From contig NZ_WOTA01000010.1 in NCBI RefSeq assembly GCF_011516825.1, positions 1-64,000 on the forward strand: DNA of 64,000 nt. The letters run 5' to 3'. Numbering within the stretch: position 1 is the stretch's first letter; every line of letters begins with the position of its first letter. Made by a program: the position numbers and the translations under genes. Under the pieces are notes generated by a model. That model saw nothing but the letters and a program-made list of their open reading frames with translations, was not told where the DNA came from and made no database searches. Shown piece by piece: positions 54,320 through 64,000 of the stretch. Origin of the DNA: Acetobacter oeni (GTDB lineage: Bacteria; Pseudomonadota; Alphaproteobacteria; Acetobacterales; Acetobacteraceae).

Positions 54320-55474
54320 TCAGCTCTTACCTTCAAAGAAATCCTTCACGCGGCTGAAGAAGCCGGCATGTTCCGGGCTGCCTTTGATGTTCTCGCCGGC
54401 TTCTTTTTCAAATTCCTCAAGAAGTTCACGCTGACGTTTATTCAGGTGCTGTGGTGTTTCCACGGTGACCTGAATGTACATGTCGCCACGGGCGGAAGAC
54501 CGCAGCACCGAGAAACCTTTGCCGCGCAGGCGGAAATGTTCGCCGCTCTGCGTTCCGGCGGGGATTTTCACGCTGGCGCGACCGCCGTCGATGACCGGCA
54601 CTTCGATTTCTGTGCCGAGAGCGGCCTGGGACATGCGGAGCGGCACGCGGCAGTAGATGTTCGAGCCGTCACGCTGGAAGAGGTCGCTGGCCTGGATGGC
54701 GACGTGGACATAGAGGTCGCCAGGGTCGGCGCCTTTGCCGCCTGACTCGCCTTCGCCGGTCAGGCGGATGCGCATACCGTCCTCGACGCCGGCGGGGATG
54801 GCCACTTCGAGCGTGCGGGATTTCTGGATCGTGCCGACGCCCCGGCAGGCCGGGCACGGGTCTTTGACGACTTTACCCGCGCCGTGGCAGGTCGGGCAGG
54901 CGCGCTCGACGACGAAGAAGCCCTGCTGGGCGCGCACCTTGCCCGCGCCGTGACAGCTCGGGCAGACGCTGACGCCGGATTCACCGTCTTTCGAGCCTGT
55001 GCCTTCACAGGATTCGCACATCACGCGGGTATTGATGGTGATGGATTTCTTTACGCCGGCAAAGGCTTCGGCCAGCGTGATCTCGGCCTGCGCCTGAATG
55101 TCGGCGCCGGCGCGACGTGCGCCGCCACCGCCGCGGCGGCCACCGCCCATCATATCGCCGAACATCTGCTCGAAAATATCGCCCAGACCGCCGCCTCCGG
55201 CGAAACCGCCGCCGAAGTCGAAGCCACCGGGGCCGGCGCCGCCGCCTTCGAAGGCGGCATGACCGAACCGGTCATAGGCGGCGCGTTTCTGTTCGTCTTT
55301 CAGGACATCGTAGGCCTGGTTGATTTCTTTGAAGCGGGCCTCCGCCGCGGCGTCTCCCGGATTACGATCCGGGTGATATTTCATGGCCTGTTTACGATAC
55401 GCTTTTTTCAATTCATCGGATGACGCCTCCCGGCTGACTTCCAGAACGGCGTAATAATCAATTTTCGTGGCCAT
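54320..55474 (-). CDS. dnaJ: chaperone DnaJ
   Basis: This 384-aa co-chaperone stimulates DnaK ATPase. J domain with HPD in AMKYHPDRNPGD; a long Gly/Phe-rich linker (FDFGGGFAGGGGLGDIFEQM); four zinc-finger repeats (CESCEGTG, CPSCHGAG, CPTCHGAG, CPACRGVG); and the C-terminal substrate-binding part. AGGAAATCC precedes the ATG. It lies downstream of dnaK on the same strand. Confidence 0.95.
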   Translation of the reverse strand: MATKIDYYAVLEVSREASSDELKKAYRKQAMKYHPDRNPGDAAAEARFKEINQAYDVLKDEQKRAAYDRFGHAAFEGGGAGPGGFDFGGGFAGGGGLGDIFEQMFGDMMGGGRRGGGGARRAGADIQAQAEITLAEAFAGVKKSITINTRVMCESCEGTGSKDGESGVSVCPSCHGAGKVRAQQGFFVVERACPTCHGAGKVVKDPCPACRGVGTIQKSRTLEVAIPAGVEDGMRIRLTGEGESGGKGADPGDLYVHVAIQASDLFQRDGSNIYCRVPLRMSQAALGTEIEVPVIDGGRASVKIPAGTQSGEHFRLRGKGFSVLRSSARGDMYIQVTVETPQHLNKRQRELLEEFEKEAGENIKGSPEHAGFFSRVKDFFEGKS

Positions 55475-55644
55475 GGATTTCCTCGCAGGCGGCCTCCGGT
55501 CGCGGACGCTTCACTATGCGTCGGGAGGACAAAAAAACGAGCGCCCGCTCCTGGAAAAGAGCGGGCGCCCTGAACCCGCGAGACATATCTGTCTCCGGGA
55601 ACGGGGGCCGGACGAAATGTCCGGCCGGCAGAGGGCTGTGCCGC

Positions 55645-57558
<1,914 letters not shown>

Positions 57559-57668
57559 GTATTCTCTCTCCACTCAGCGGCATCATCCGGCCCGAAGCAC
57601 CCGACGCTGCCCTTCATTGCTGCGGCCCCTGTCATTTTTCAGACCCGGCCCGCCTTAAGCTTACACCG

Positions 57669-57697
57669 ATGTAAGAACCGCCGGAACGGGTTTCAAG
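57669..57697 (-). promoter_or_regulatory. possible heat-shock (RpoH) promoter of dnaK
   Basis: On the minus strand CTTG (plus-strand 57694-57697) is followed after 18 bases by CTTACAT (57669-57675). This is close to the alphaproteobacterial RpoH pattern CTTG-N17-CYTATNT, with one mismatch and one extra spacer base. It lies about 110 bp before the dnaK start. No CIRCE element was seen. Confidence 0.4.
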
Positions 57698-57734
57698 GGT
57701 CTTTTGCCCGCGAAACCGGTTTCCGTCCGGCTGC

Positions 57735-58373
57735 TTACTGTGCTTCGCCGTTTCCGTTCTTCGCGACGACTACCATGGCTGGTTTCAGCAGGCGGCCGTG
57801 CAGGGTCCAGGTGGGGGTCCAGGCCTGCATGACCGTTCCGTTCGGGTGTTCTTCGCTTGGCTGTTCCGCCATCGCCTGATGGTGGTTGGCGTCGAACGTC
57901 TGACCGGACGGGTCGTGCGAGACCACGCCGTGCCGTTCGAGGATGGAGAGGAAGGAGCGCTCGGTGCCCTCGATCCCTTCCCGCATCTTGGTGATGATGC
58001 TGTCCTCGTTTTCCGCGGGCTTTGGCAGGCTGGCGAGGCCACGACGCAGGTTTTCGGCTGCCTCGACGACATCGCGGGCGAATTTCTGCACGGCGTACTG
58101 GCGGGCGTCCTCAAGCTCGCGCTTTGTCCGGGTGCGAAGATTCTGCATCTCCGCTTCCGAGCGGACCCACTTGTCGTGTTCCTCGTTCAGCTGAGTTTCG
58201 AGCTCTCTGATCCGGACGCTTGCGGCGCCCATCACCTGATCGGTGCTGTCCGCGTTCTCGGGAGAAGAGGCCTGTGGGGGCGTCTGCTCTGTATGACCGG
58301 TCTCAACGTGATCCGCCGACGATCCGGCCTCGTGATTTTCTGTCGTATTCATCATGGTAATGAAATTAGGCAT
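57735..58373 (-). CDS. grpE: nucleotide exchange factor GrpE
   Basis: This protein (212 aa from ATG 58373) promotes ADP release from DnaK. An acidic, disordered N-terminus is followed by the long paired helix (RELETQLNEEHDKWVRSEAE, then MQNLRTRTKRELEDARQYA). The C-terminal beta domain has FDANHHQAMAEQPSEEHPNG and VMQAWTPTWTLHGRLLKPAM. Start sites at 58355/58352 (MMNTTENHE) are also possible; none has an ideal ribosome-binding site. It lies upstream of dnaK with a 176-bp gap. Confidence 0.92.
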   Translation of the reverse strand: MPNFITMMNTTENHEAGSSADHVETGHTEQTPPQASSPENADSTDQVMGAASVRIRELETQLNEEHDKWVRSEAEMQNLRTRTKRELEDARQYAVQKFARDVVEAAENLRRGLASLPKPAENEDSIITKMREGIEGTERSFLSILERHGVVSHDPSGQTFDANHHQAMAEQPSEEHPNGTVMQAWTPTWTLHGRLLKPAMVVVAKNGNGEAQ

Positions 58374-58704
58374 CCCGATCCCGGCCCGCAAGAACGCCGC
58401 ATGAAGAAAACATGACGTCTTCAGGGCCGGTTATGTTGCAGTTTCGCCATCCGGCGGTGACCGGACAGGCGGTCCGCTCTGTTCCGTCCGATGAACGCGG
58501 GGGTCATATTCAGCTGCTTCTTCACAAAACCCCAACTCTCATTCATGCATGCCAGTCAGACCGTTGTGAGGCGACCCCATGGTCCGGGGGCGTTGCCGGC
58601 GCTATGGTTCTGCCCGCAGGGCACCTGCCGGCGGTCCGCCGGGTCGTCGGGCAGACCGGCACGCCGAAAACCGGCGGGTCGTCTTTATCAGGAGATGAGG
58701 ATAC
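58374..58704. promoter_or_regulatory. divergent region between grpE and chvI
   Basis: This 331-bp region holds both promoters by position. No gene is visible. GAGG directly before the chvI GTG is the only clear element. No CIRCE (hrcA-type) element was found before grpE. Confidence 0.45.
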
Positions 58705-59418
58705 GTGACGGAGACGACAAAACAGACGATCGCGCTGGTTGATGACGATCGTAATATCCTGGCCTCCGTCCAGATGACTCTGGAAGCCGAGGGCTATCAG
58801 GTCCGGACCTATACGGATGGTGAGCAGGCATTGCAGGATCTGAACGCCCGCCCGGTCGATCTGGCCGTTCTGGATGTGAAGATGCCGCGCATGGACGGCA
58901 TGGAGCTGCTTCAGAGGCTGCGCGCCCGGTCCAGTCTGCCGATCATTTTCCTGTCCTCGAAGGATGAGGAGGTCGATCAGCTGATGGGTCTTCGGCTTGG
59001 CGCGGACGATTACATTACGAAGCCGTTTTCCCAGCGTCTTCTGATCGAGCGCATCCGGGCGCTTCTGCGGCGCAACGAGGTCAACCGGGCCGAGGCGGCG
59101 GGTGAGAGCACCGGCTCCCTGCTTGTCCGGGGCAGTCTGAGTCTGGACGAGGCGCGTCACCGCAGCCAGTGGCGCGATCAGGATGTTCCGCTGACCGTGA
59201 CGGAGTTTCTGCTGGTCAAGGCGCTTGCGGCGCGTCCGGGGCTGGTCAAATCCCGCGATCAGCTGATCGACGCGGCTTATGGCGACAACATCTATGTCGA
59301 TGACCGGACGATCGACAGCCACATCAAGCGGGTGCGGAAGAAATTCCGGCAGGTTGATGAGGCGTTCAATCAGATCGAGACGCTTTACGGTATCGGCTAT
59401 CGCTATAAGGAAGAGTGA
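58705..59418 (+). CDS. chvI: response regulator ChvI
   Basis: This 237-aa OmpR-family regulator has a receiver domain with acidic pocket LVDDDRN and phosphoacceptor D57 in [13 protein letters not shown], and the lysine in [10 protein letters not shown] winged-helix domain follows ([39 protein letters not shown], and [11 protein letters not shown]). ChvI with ChvG governs envelope and acid responses in alphaproteobacteria. GTG start follows GAGG at 5 bases. The kinase gene follows 67 bp later. Confidence 0.92.
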   Translation: MTETTKQTIALVDDDRNILASVQMTLEAEGYQVRTYTDGEQALQDLNARPVDLAVLDVKMPRMDGMELLQRLRARSSLPIIFLSSKDEEVDQLMGLRLGADDYITKPFSQRLLIERIRALLRRNEVNRAEAAGESTGSLLVRGSLSLDEARHRSQWRDQDVPLTVTEFLLVKALAARPGLVKSRDQLIDAAYGDNIYVDDRTIDSHIKRVRKKFRQVDEAFNQIETLYGIGYRYKEE

Positions 59419-59485
59419 GCGATGAGCGGGGGGCATTCATGAGCAGTCGGGCCGCCGCGGATTTCTGCATTTCCGGCTTCTGACC

Positions 59486-61348
59486 GTGTCTGACGGGAAC
59501 CCTGATCCCGGGGACGATGATTTCCGCACCGCCGGTCTGCGCGTGGAGGCGCCGCTGACGGAGGGCCGTATTGCGCGGGCCGGGGTTCTGACCCGGCTGA
59601 CGGTCTGGCTTCGCGAGGCGGGGAAGACATTCCGGGGGTTTATTCCGCATCCGTCCGACACACCGTCGGATCTGCTCGATGCGTCGGGCCGGCGTCTCAT
59701 TTCGCCGATGATGCGCCGGATTCTGCTGGTCAACACGCTGCCGCTGATTGTTTTCGGTCTGACGCTGCTGTTTCTCAACCAGTTCCGGAACAGTTTGCTG
59801 GATGCCGAGGTGAATGCGCTGCGGGAGCAGGCGAAGATTTATGCGGGCGCGCTTGGGCAGAGTGCTGTTTCGATCAATCCGGCGGCGCGGAACCGGCGCG
59901 GGGTTACGTTTCCGGGTGGCGCCTATGTGCTTGAGCCGTCTCTGACGCGGCCGCTGCTTCTGCGGCTGAGCGAGCCGAGTCCCATGGCAGATGCTCGTGT
60001 TTATGCGCCGGACGGGCAGCTGATTGCCGACAGTTATCAGGAAAAGCTTGCGCATCGCCCGGCGGGCGGGCCGCCTGTGCCGCCTGATCAGCAGACGCCT
60101 CCGGCTGAGAGCGTTACGGGGCATCAGCCGGCGCAGGCGCGGAACAGTTTTCTTCATCGTTTTCTCGATTCGCTGGTAGGGGGCGCGGATGACAGTCCGC
60201 TTCCTTCCGACGGGGACAGCGGTTCGCGGCGGGGTGGCGATGTCGGGCATGACGATACGGAAGCGCCGCCGTATATCCGGCGGACGCGCGATCACACGCT
60301 TGTCATCACCGTTGCGGAGCCGGTCATTCATGACGGGCAGACGGTTGGCGTGATTCAGCTCACCCGGACGGGTGAGGTTGTCGATACGTCGCTGTTCAAG
60401 ATCCGCTCTTCCATTCTGTCGCTGTTCCTGCTCGCGATGGCGATCATGGCGATGCTGTCCTGGTATCTGTCGCTGACCATTGCCCGCCCGCTTCTGCGTC
60501 TTGCGGGGTCGGCGCATGTCATGCGGGAAAGTTCGGGGAGGACCGGCACGGTACCGAGTGTGCTGCTGGGGCGGCGCGATGAGATCGGCGATGTGGCGCG
60601 GGCGTTGCAGGACAGTGCTCAGGCGCTCTGGACGCGGATGGATGCGATTGAGCGGTTCGCGGCGGATGTTTCCCATGAGATCAAGAACCCGCTGACCTCC
60701 ATTCGTTCGGCGATCGAGACCTCTCTGCGGATTGACGATGTAGAGCGGCAGCGGCGTCTGCTGACCATCATTGCCGACGATGTGCGCCGGCTTGACCGTC
60801 TGATTACCGACATTTCTGATGCCAGCCGGCTGGATGCGGAGCTGTCCCGGGCGCAGGCGACTCCGGTTGCCATTACGCCGCTACTGTCTCTTCTGGCGGA
60901 AATTCATCAGTCGACCCGCAAGCCGGATCAGCCGCAGATCCGGCTGTCGATCGCGGGTGATGAAGCTGGTCATGAGCTGCGTGTTCTGGCGCTGGAGGAC
61001 AGACTGGTTCAGGTTCTGCGGAATCTGATCGGGAATGCGATCTCGTTTTCGCCGCCGGAGGGGTATATTCTTCTGGAGGCTCATCCCGAGGGGCAGATGG
61101 TGGAGATTGCGGTGTCCGATGAGGGGCCTGGCATTCCGCAGGCCAAGATCGACTCGATTTTCGACCGTTTTTATTCCGAGCGCCCGAAATCGGAGAATTT
61201 CGGGCAGCATTCCGGGCTTGGTCTGTCCATCAGCCGGCAGATTATTCAGGCGCTGCGCGGGACGATTCATGCTGAGAACCGCACGGACGGACAGGGGCAT
61301 GTTCTTGGCGCCCGGTTTGTGATCCGGCTGCCCCGGGCGGCGGGGTAG
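59486..61348 (+). CDS. chvG: sensor histidine kinase ChvG
   Basis: This 620-aa membrane kinase has a first membrane helix near 75-95 (ILLVNTLPLIVFGLTLLFLN), a periplasmic sensor domain (about 96-305) with a low-complexity insert (GGPPVPPDQQTPPAES), and a second helix near 310-330. HAMP, then the phosphoacceptor helix FAADVSHEIKNPLTSIRS with H397, and the ATPase domain (NLIGNAISFSPPEG, DEGPGIPQAKIDSIFDRFY, GLGLSISRQII) follow. Partner of ChvI. The start is GTG; the exact N-terminus is uncertain. Confidence 0.9.
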   Translation: MSDGNPDPGDDDFRTAGLRVEAPLTEGRIARAGVLTRLTVWLREAGKTFRGFIPHPSDTPSDLLDASGRRLISPMMRRILLVNTLPLIVFGLTLLFLNQFRNSLLDAEVNALREQAKIYAGALGQSAVSINPAARNRRGVTFPGGAYVLEPSLTRPLLLRLSEPSPMADARVYAPDGQLIADSYQEKLAHRPAGGPPVPPDQQTPPAESVTGHQPAQARNSFLHRFLDSLVGGADDSPLPSDGDSGSRRGGDVGHDDTEAPPYIRRTRDHTLVITVAEPVIHDGQTVGVIQLTRTGEVVDTSLFKIRSSILSLFLLAMAIMAMLSWYLSLTIARPLLRLAGSAHVMRESSGRTGTVPSVLLGRRDEIGDVARALQDSAQALWTRMDAIERFAADVSHEIKNPLTSIRSAIETSLRIDDVERQRRLLTIIADDVRRLDRLITDISDASRLDAELSRAQATPVAITPLLSLLAEIHQSTRKPDQPQIRLSIAGDEAGHELRVLALEDRLVQVLRNLIGNAISFSPPEGYILLEAHPEGQMVEIAVSDEGPGIPQAKIDSIFDRFYSERPKSENFGQHSGLGLSISRQIIQALRGTIHAENRTDGQGHVLGARFVIRLPRAAG

Positions 61349-61349
61349 C

Positions 61350-61465
61350 GGGCTCTGCCCGGACCCGGCAGGGACCACAGGCCCCTGCACCCTGATTTGT
61401 TAATAAACAGACGGGTTTCCGGAGGTCCCCGGCTTTTGGTGGGTTTCAGGGCAAAGCCCTGAGAA
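61350..61465 (-). repeat. dispersed palindromic repeat, copy 12
   Basis: Full copy: GGGCTCTGCCCGGACCCGGC, AGGGACCACAGGCCCCTGCA, TTAATAAACAGACGGG, TTTCCGGAGGTCCCCGGCTT and CAGGGCAAAGCCCTGAGA. It lies between the convergent chvG and infC genes, directly after the chvG stop. Confidence 0.8.
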
Positions 61466-61517
61466 GCATCCTTTAACGGTAGCGGTGTTTAAGGCCGGGC
61501 AAACTGAAATCGCCATG

Positions 61518-61551
61518 AAAAAACCCCGGAATGACTGAACATTCCGGGGTT
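61518..61551 (-). terminator. rho-independent terminator of infC
   Basis: AACCCCGGAATG (61522-61533) pairs perfectly over 12 bp with CATTCCGGGGTT (61540-61551). Plus-strand A residues at 61518-61523 give a U-tract on the minus-strand transcript. It lies 26 bp past the infC stop. Confidence 0.92.
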
Positions 61552-61577
61552 CGTTCTCTCGGGCCGGGTCGCAGAAA

Positions 61578-62114
61578 TCAGCGGGGGGAGAGGACCATCA
61601 CCATCTGACGGTTCTCAAGCCGGGGCATCTGCTCAACCTTTGCCTCTTCGTCCATTTCCGTGCGGATTCGCTCCAGAACTTTCACGCCGAGATCCTGGTG
61701 GGCCATTTCGCGTCCACGAAAACGCAGGGTCACTTTGACCTTGTCGCCTTCGCCGATGAACGACTTCATGGCGCGCATCTTCACCTGGTAGTCATTTTCG
61801 TCGATGTTCGGACGAACCTTGACTTCCTTGATTTCGATGACTTTCTGCTTTTTCCGCGCTTCGTTCCGCTTTTTCTGCTGCTCGTACTTGTACTTGCCGT
61901 AATCAAGTATTTTGCAGACGGGCGGCTCGGCGTTCGGGCTTATTTCCAGCAGATCGAGCCCTACGCCGTAAGCGCGGGCCAGAGCATCACGCGTTGACAT
62001 GACGCCCTGCATCTCTCCGTCCTGATCGATCAGGCGGATCTGGGGTATACGGATCTCCTCGTTGACGCGGGGTCCCTCCCGGCTTGGGGGAGCGGGAATG
62101 GGTGGTCTGGCTAT
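61578..62114 (-). CDS. infC: translation initiation factor IF-3
   Basis: This 178-aa factor prevents premature subunit joining and checks initiator tRNA pairing. N-domain: [40 protein letters not shown]; the linker is [21 protein letters not shown]-domain: [20 protein letters not shown]. The best start is the rare codon ATA at 62114-62112: AGGAG sits 6 bases upstream, and the protein then begins with the usual Ala-Arg-Pro-Pro. A longer ATG start (62231) would translate through a terminator-like hairpin and is unlikely. rpmI and rplT do not follow, as a terminator and chvG lie downstream. Confidence 0.92.
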   Translation of the reverse strand: MARPPIPAPPSREGPRVNEEIRIPQIRLIDQDGEMQGVMSTRDALARAYGVGLDLLEISPNAEPPVCKILDYGKYKYEQQKKRNEARKKQKVIEIKEVKVRPNIDENDYQVKMRAMKSFIGEGDKVKVTLRFRGREMAHQDLGVKVLERIRTEMDEEAKVEQMPRLENRQMVMVLSPR

Positions 62115-62134
62115 GGTCAGCTCCTGTCGACGTG

Positions 62135-62169
62135 AAAAAAAAAGGCGCGCGGGCCGGAAGGCCCGGCGC
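62135..62169 (-). terminator. terminator-like hairpin in the infC leader
   Basis: On the minus strand GCGCCGGGCC pairs with GGCCCGCGC (one bulge) around a TTCC loop and is followed by nine U (plus-strand A at 62135-62143). It ends about 20 bp before the infC start. It could terminate transcripts from the upstream protease gene or act as an attenuator in the infC leader. Confidence 0.75.
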
Positions 62170-62310
62170 TCATAAGGTTCCGGATACAGTATGTGCGTAA
62201 ATGGACACGCAAGATCAAGCGTTCCCGTCATGCTTCACACGCGATCAGCTATGCGAAAATCGCCCGGCAGCCCGGATATGGTAACAAGGTCGTGTTAATG
62301 AGTCACTTTT

Positions 62311-63492
62311 TTACTGGTCATCGCCATCATTATCCCGTCCGTCATCCGCCGGGCGGGCACCGATAGGCACCTGAAGCACGACGGTCGCGGCTTTGCGCCG
62401 GACGGTCAGCGGCAGGACGGTTCCCGGCTTTGCCGCCGCGACGACGCGGATCAGGGTACGGGCGTTTTCGACCCGGTCGGCACCGACCGTGGTGATGAAG
62501 TCCCCTTTACGGACGCCGCCTTTCTGAGCCGGGCCGCCCTTGTCGAGATCCACGACGCGCGAGCCGTCCTGCCCGTCCACGTCTTCCAGCGTGACGCCGA
62601 GCCATCCGCGATCAATACGTCCCTGGGTGCGGAGCGCCTCGACGACCGGGATCACGATTTCGGACGGGATGGAGAATCCGATTCCGACCGAGCCGCCGGT
62701 GGGCGAGACGATGGCGGTGTTGATGGCGATGACCTCGCCGTTCATGTTGAAGGTCGGGCCGCCGGAATTTCCGGGATTGATGGGGGCGTCGAGTTGCAGG
62801 AAGTCATCGAACGGGCTGGCGCCGATGTCGCGGCCGCGTGCGGAGACGATGCCGGCCGAGACCGATGAGCCGAGGCCGAACGGATTGCCGGCGGCCATGA
62901 TCCAGTCGCCGACCTGGACGTGTCGGCTGTCGCCCCAGCGGACGAAAGGCAGCGGCGTCAGGCTTTCGACCTTGATGACGGCGATATCGGTCAGGTCATC
63001 GCTGCCGAGCACCCGGGCGGGGAGTTCGTGCCCGTTGGCGAGGGAGACGGTGATGTTGTTGGCGTCTCCGACCACATGGTTGTTGGTCACGATGACGCCG
63101 GACGGATCGACGATGAAGCCGGAGCCGGCGCCGAGCATTTCCTCGCCATGACGGCGGAGGCGCTCGCGGAATTTACGTTCGAGCGGGGTGCCTCTGACAT
63201 CCGGCAGGACGTGCAGATGGCGGTCCGAGGCCGGGTCCATATCGCGGGTGACGGCGATATTCACCACGGCGGGGACGACTTTACGCACCAGCGGCGCGAA
63301 TGTGACGGGCAGACCCGAAACCAGGGGCAGGCCTGTCGGGGGAGCGTCGGGCGCGGCTGTGGGAGGCGGGGCGGTCTCGGCCCGGGCTGACCGGATGAGC
63401 AGACCCGGCCCCGGTTCGCCGCCGGAGGCAAGGAGCGTCAGGGTGGCGCAGGCCAGCGTGAGTCCCCGGCCGGGACGACGGCAATGCGCCAT
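62311..63492 (-). CDS. DegP/HtrA-like periplasmic serine protease
   Basis: This 393-aa protease has a signal peptide-like N-terminus (LTLACATLTLLASGG) and a Pro/Ala-rich linker. The trypsin-like domain has catalytic H139 (VTNNHVVGD), D169 (LTDIAVIKV) and S243 (PINPGNSGGPTFN). One PDZ domain follows (about 285-375; RGWLGVTLEDVDGQ, GGVRKGDFITTVGADRV). One PDZ makes it closer to DegS/HhoB-type than to two-PDZ DegP. The C-terminus is a short acidic tail (DDGRDNDGDDQ). It acts in periplasmic protein quality control. Confidence 0.88.
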   Translation of the reverse strand: MAHCRRPGRGLTLACATLTLLASGGEPGPGLLIRSARAETAPPPTAAPDAPPTGLPLVSGLPVTFAPLVRKVVPAVVNIAVTRDMDPASDRHLHVLPDVRGTPLERKFRERLRRHGEEMLGAGSGFIVDPSGVIVTNNHVVGDANNITVSLANGHELPARVLGSDDLTDIAVIKVESLTPLPFVRWGDSRHVQVGDWIMAAGNPFGLGSSVSAGIVSARGRDIGASPFDDFLQLDAPINPGNSGGPTFNMNGEVIAINTAIVSPTGGSVGIGFSIPSEIVIPVVEALRTQGRIDRGWLGVTLEDVDGQDGSRVVDLDKGGPAQKGGVRKGDFITTVGADRVENARTLIRVVAAAKPGTVLPLTVRRKAATVVLQVPIGARPADDGRDNDGDDQ

Positions 63493-63644
63493 CAGCGGGC
63501 TTCGGGTCGTCGGAGAGTATTCGGTGGCATCAGCGGGGTGCAGTTCTCATAACGAAAAGATAGTGTCTGATCATAACACGAATGAAGCGCAATGCCCCAC
63601 GGCGGCGCGGAGACTGTTTCCACGGGCGCTGTGTCCCTGACTCC

Positions 63645-64000
63645 TCACCGTTTTGGGGCTTTGCCGGGCTTTCCGCCTGGGGTCCGGGGCGGGCGTGGGG
63701 CGGGCGGTTCGGCGACGGCGGGGTTTTCGGGCCAGTCATGGCGCGGGTAGCGTCCGCGCATGTCGCGTCTCATATCGGGCCAGCCGCCTGTCCAGAAAGC
63801 CGCCAGGTCCGCTGTCAGGGCCTGGGGGCGTCCGGCGGGTGACAGGAGCGCCAGCCGGAGCGGCACCTGACCGCCGGCGAGACGGGGCGTTTCGATCGTT
63901 CCGTAGAAGACCTGTGCTCTGGCGGCGGCGATCGGGACGGGTTCGGTGTAATCTATTTTCACGCGACCGCCTTTCAGCGCCAGTTCGGTCGGGAGATCGC
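63645..64000 (-). CDS. hrpB: ATP-dependent helicase HrpB, C-terminal part (cut by the window edge)
   Basis: The frame is open to the window end, so only the last about 118 codons are seen. The sequence LPTELALKGGRVKIDYTEPV, then FYGTIETPRLAGGQVPLRLA, LLSPAGRPQALTADLAAFWT and RRDMRGRYPRHDWPENP is the typical C-terminal domain of HrpB-type DEAH helicases. Ends with a Pro/Lys-rich tail (PRPPRTPGGKPGKAPKR). The catalytic core lies outside the window. Molecular role of HrpB in bacteria is not well established. Confidence 0.88.
   Translation of the reverse strand, partial: DLPTELALKGGRVKIDYTEPVPIAAARAQVFYGTIETPRLAGGQVPLRLALLSPAGRPQALTADLAAFWTGGWPDMRRDMRGRYPRHDWPENPAVAEPPAPRPPRTPGGKPGKAPKR

Overview
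The window looks like chromosomal DNA of an acetic acid bacterium or close relative (Alphaproteobacteria, Acetobacteraceae). Supporting signs are a three-subunit membrane FAD dehydrogenase with a tri-heme cytochrome, a Hint-domain protein of the kind abundant in this family, a ChvG/ChvI two-component system, an alphaproteobacterial-type LexA site (GTTC-N7-GTTC) upstream of recA, and a dispersed GC-rich palindromic repeat at gene ends. No tRNA, rRNA or CRISPR array was seen. Genus-level placement is inference.

Layout. 1-10.9 kb is mostly core: a fragmentary AT-rich ORF, a MocR regulator divergent from a LysE-type exporter, an ankyrin protein overlapping hisC, small unknown genes, a UbiH-type hydroxylase, a P-II protein, erpA-xth and arfB. 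11-15.7 kb holds the FAD dehydrogenase operon (small, flavoprotein and cytochrome c subunits) and a CHRD-domain protein. A phosphatase and prs follow.

17.8-26.7 kb is the most interesting accessory region. It has a C39-peptidase ABC exporter, an HlyD-type adaptor, a cysteine-rich precursor with a near-perfect double-glycine leader, a divergent Hint-domain surface-like protein, and a SARP/BTAD-type regulator. I read it as a peptide (bacteriocin-like) maturation and export locus whose product I do not recognise.

26.8-41.3 kb is core again: DUF3576-leuS-lptE-holA, the queuosine genes queA-tgt-queG, a TerB/J-domain protein, mlaA-mlaC, and a nuoM-like gene with no other complex I gene beside it. 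41.4-46.7 kb carries an ArsC/Spx-like protein, a frameshifted TonB-dependent receptor, and a low-GC DarT-DarG toxin-antitoxin pair. 47-64 kb is core: recA with an SOS site, a DUF202 protein, an O-antigen-ligase-like protein, tldD, a periplasmic trehalase, grpE/dnaK/dnaJ, chvI-chvG, infC (apparently starting at ATA behind a terminator-like leader hairpin), a DegP-like protease and the 3' end of hrpB.

At larger scale, the plus strand is C-rich on the left (about 3-10 kb) and G-rich on the right (after about 27 kb), in genes of both orientations. A negative-to-positive skew change of this kind is expected around a replication origin, though I found no oriC, DnaA-box cluster or parS.
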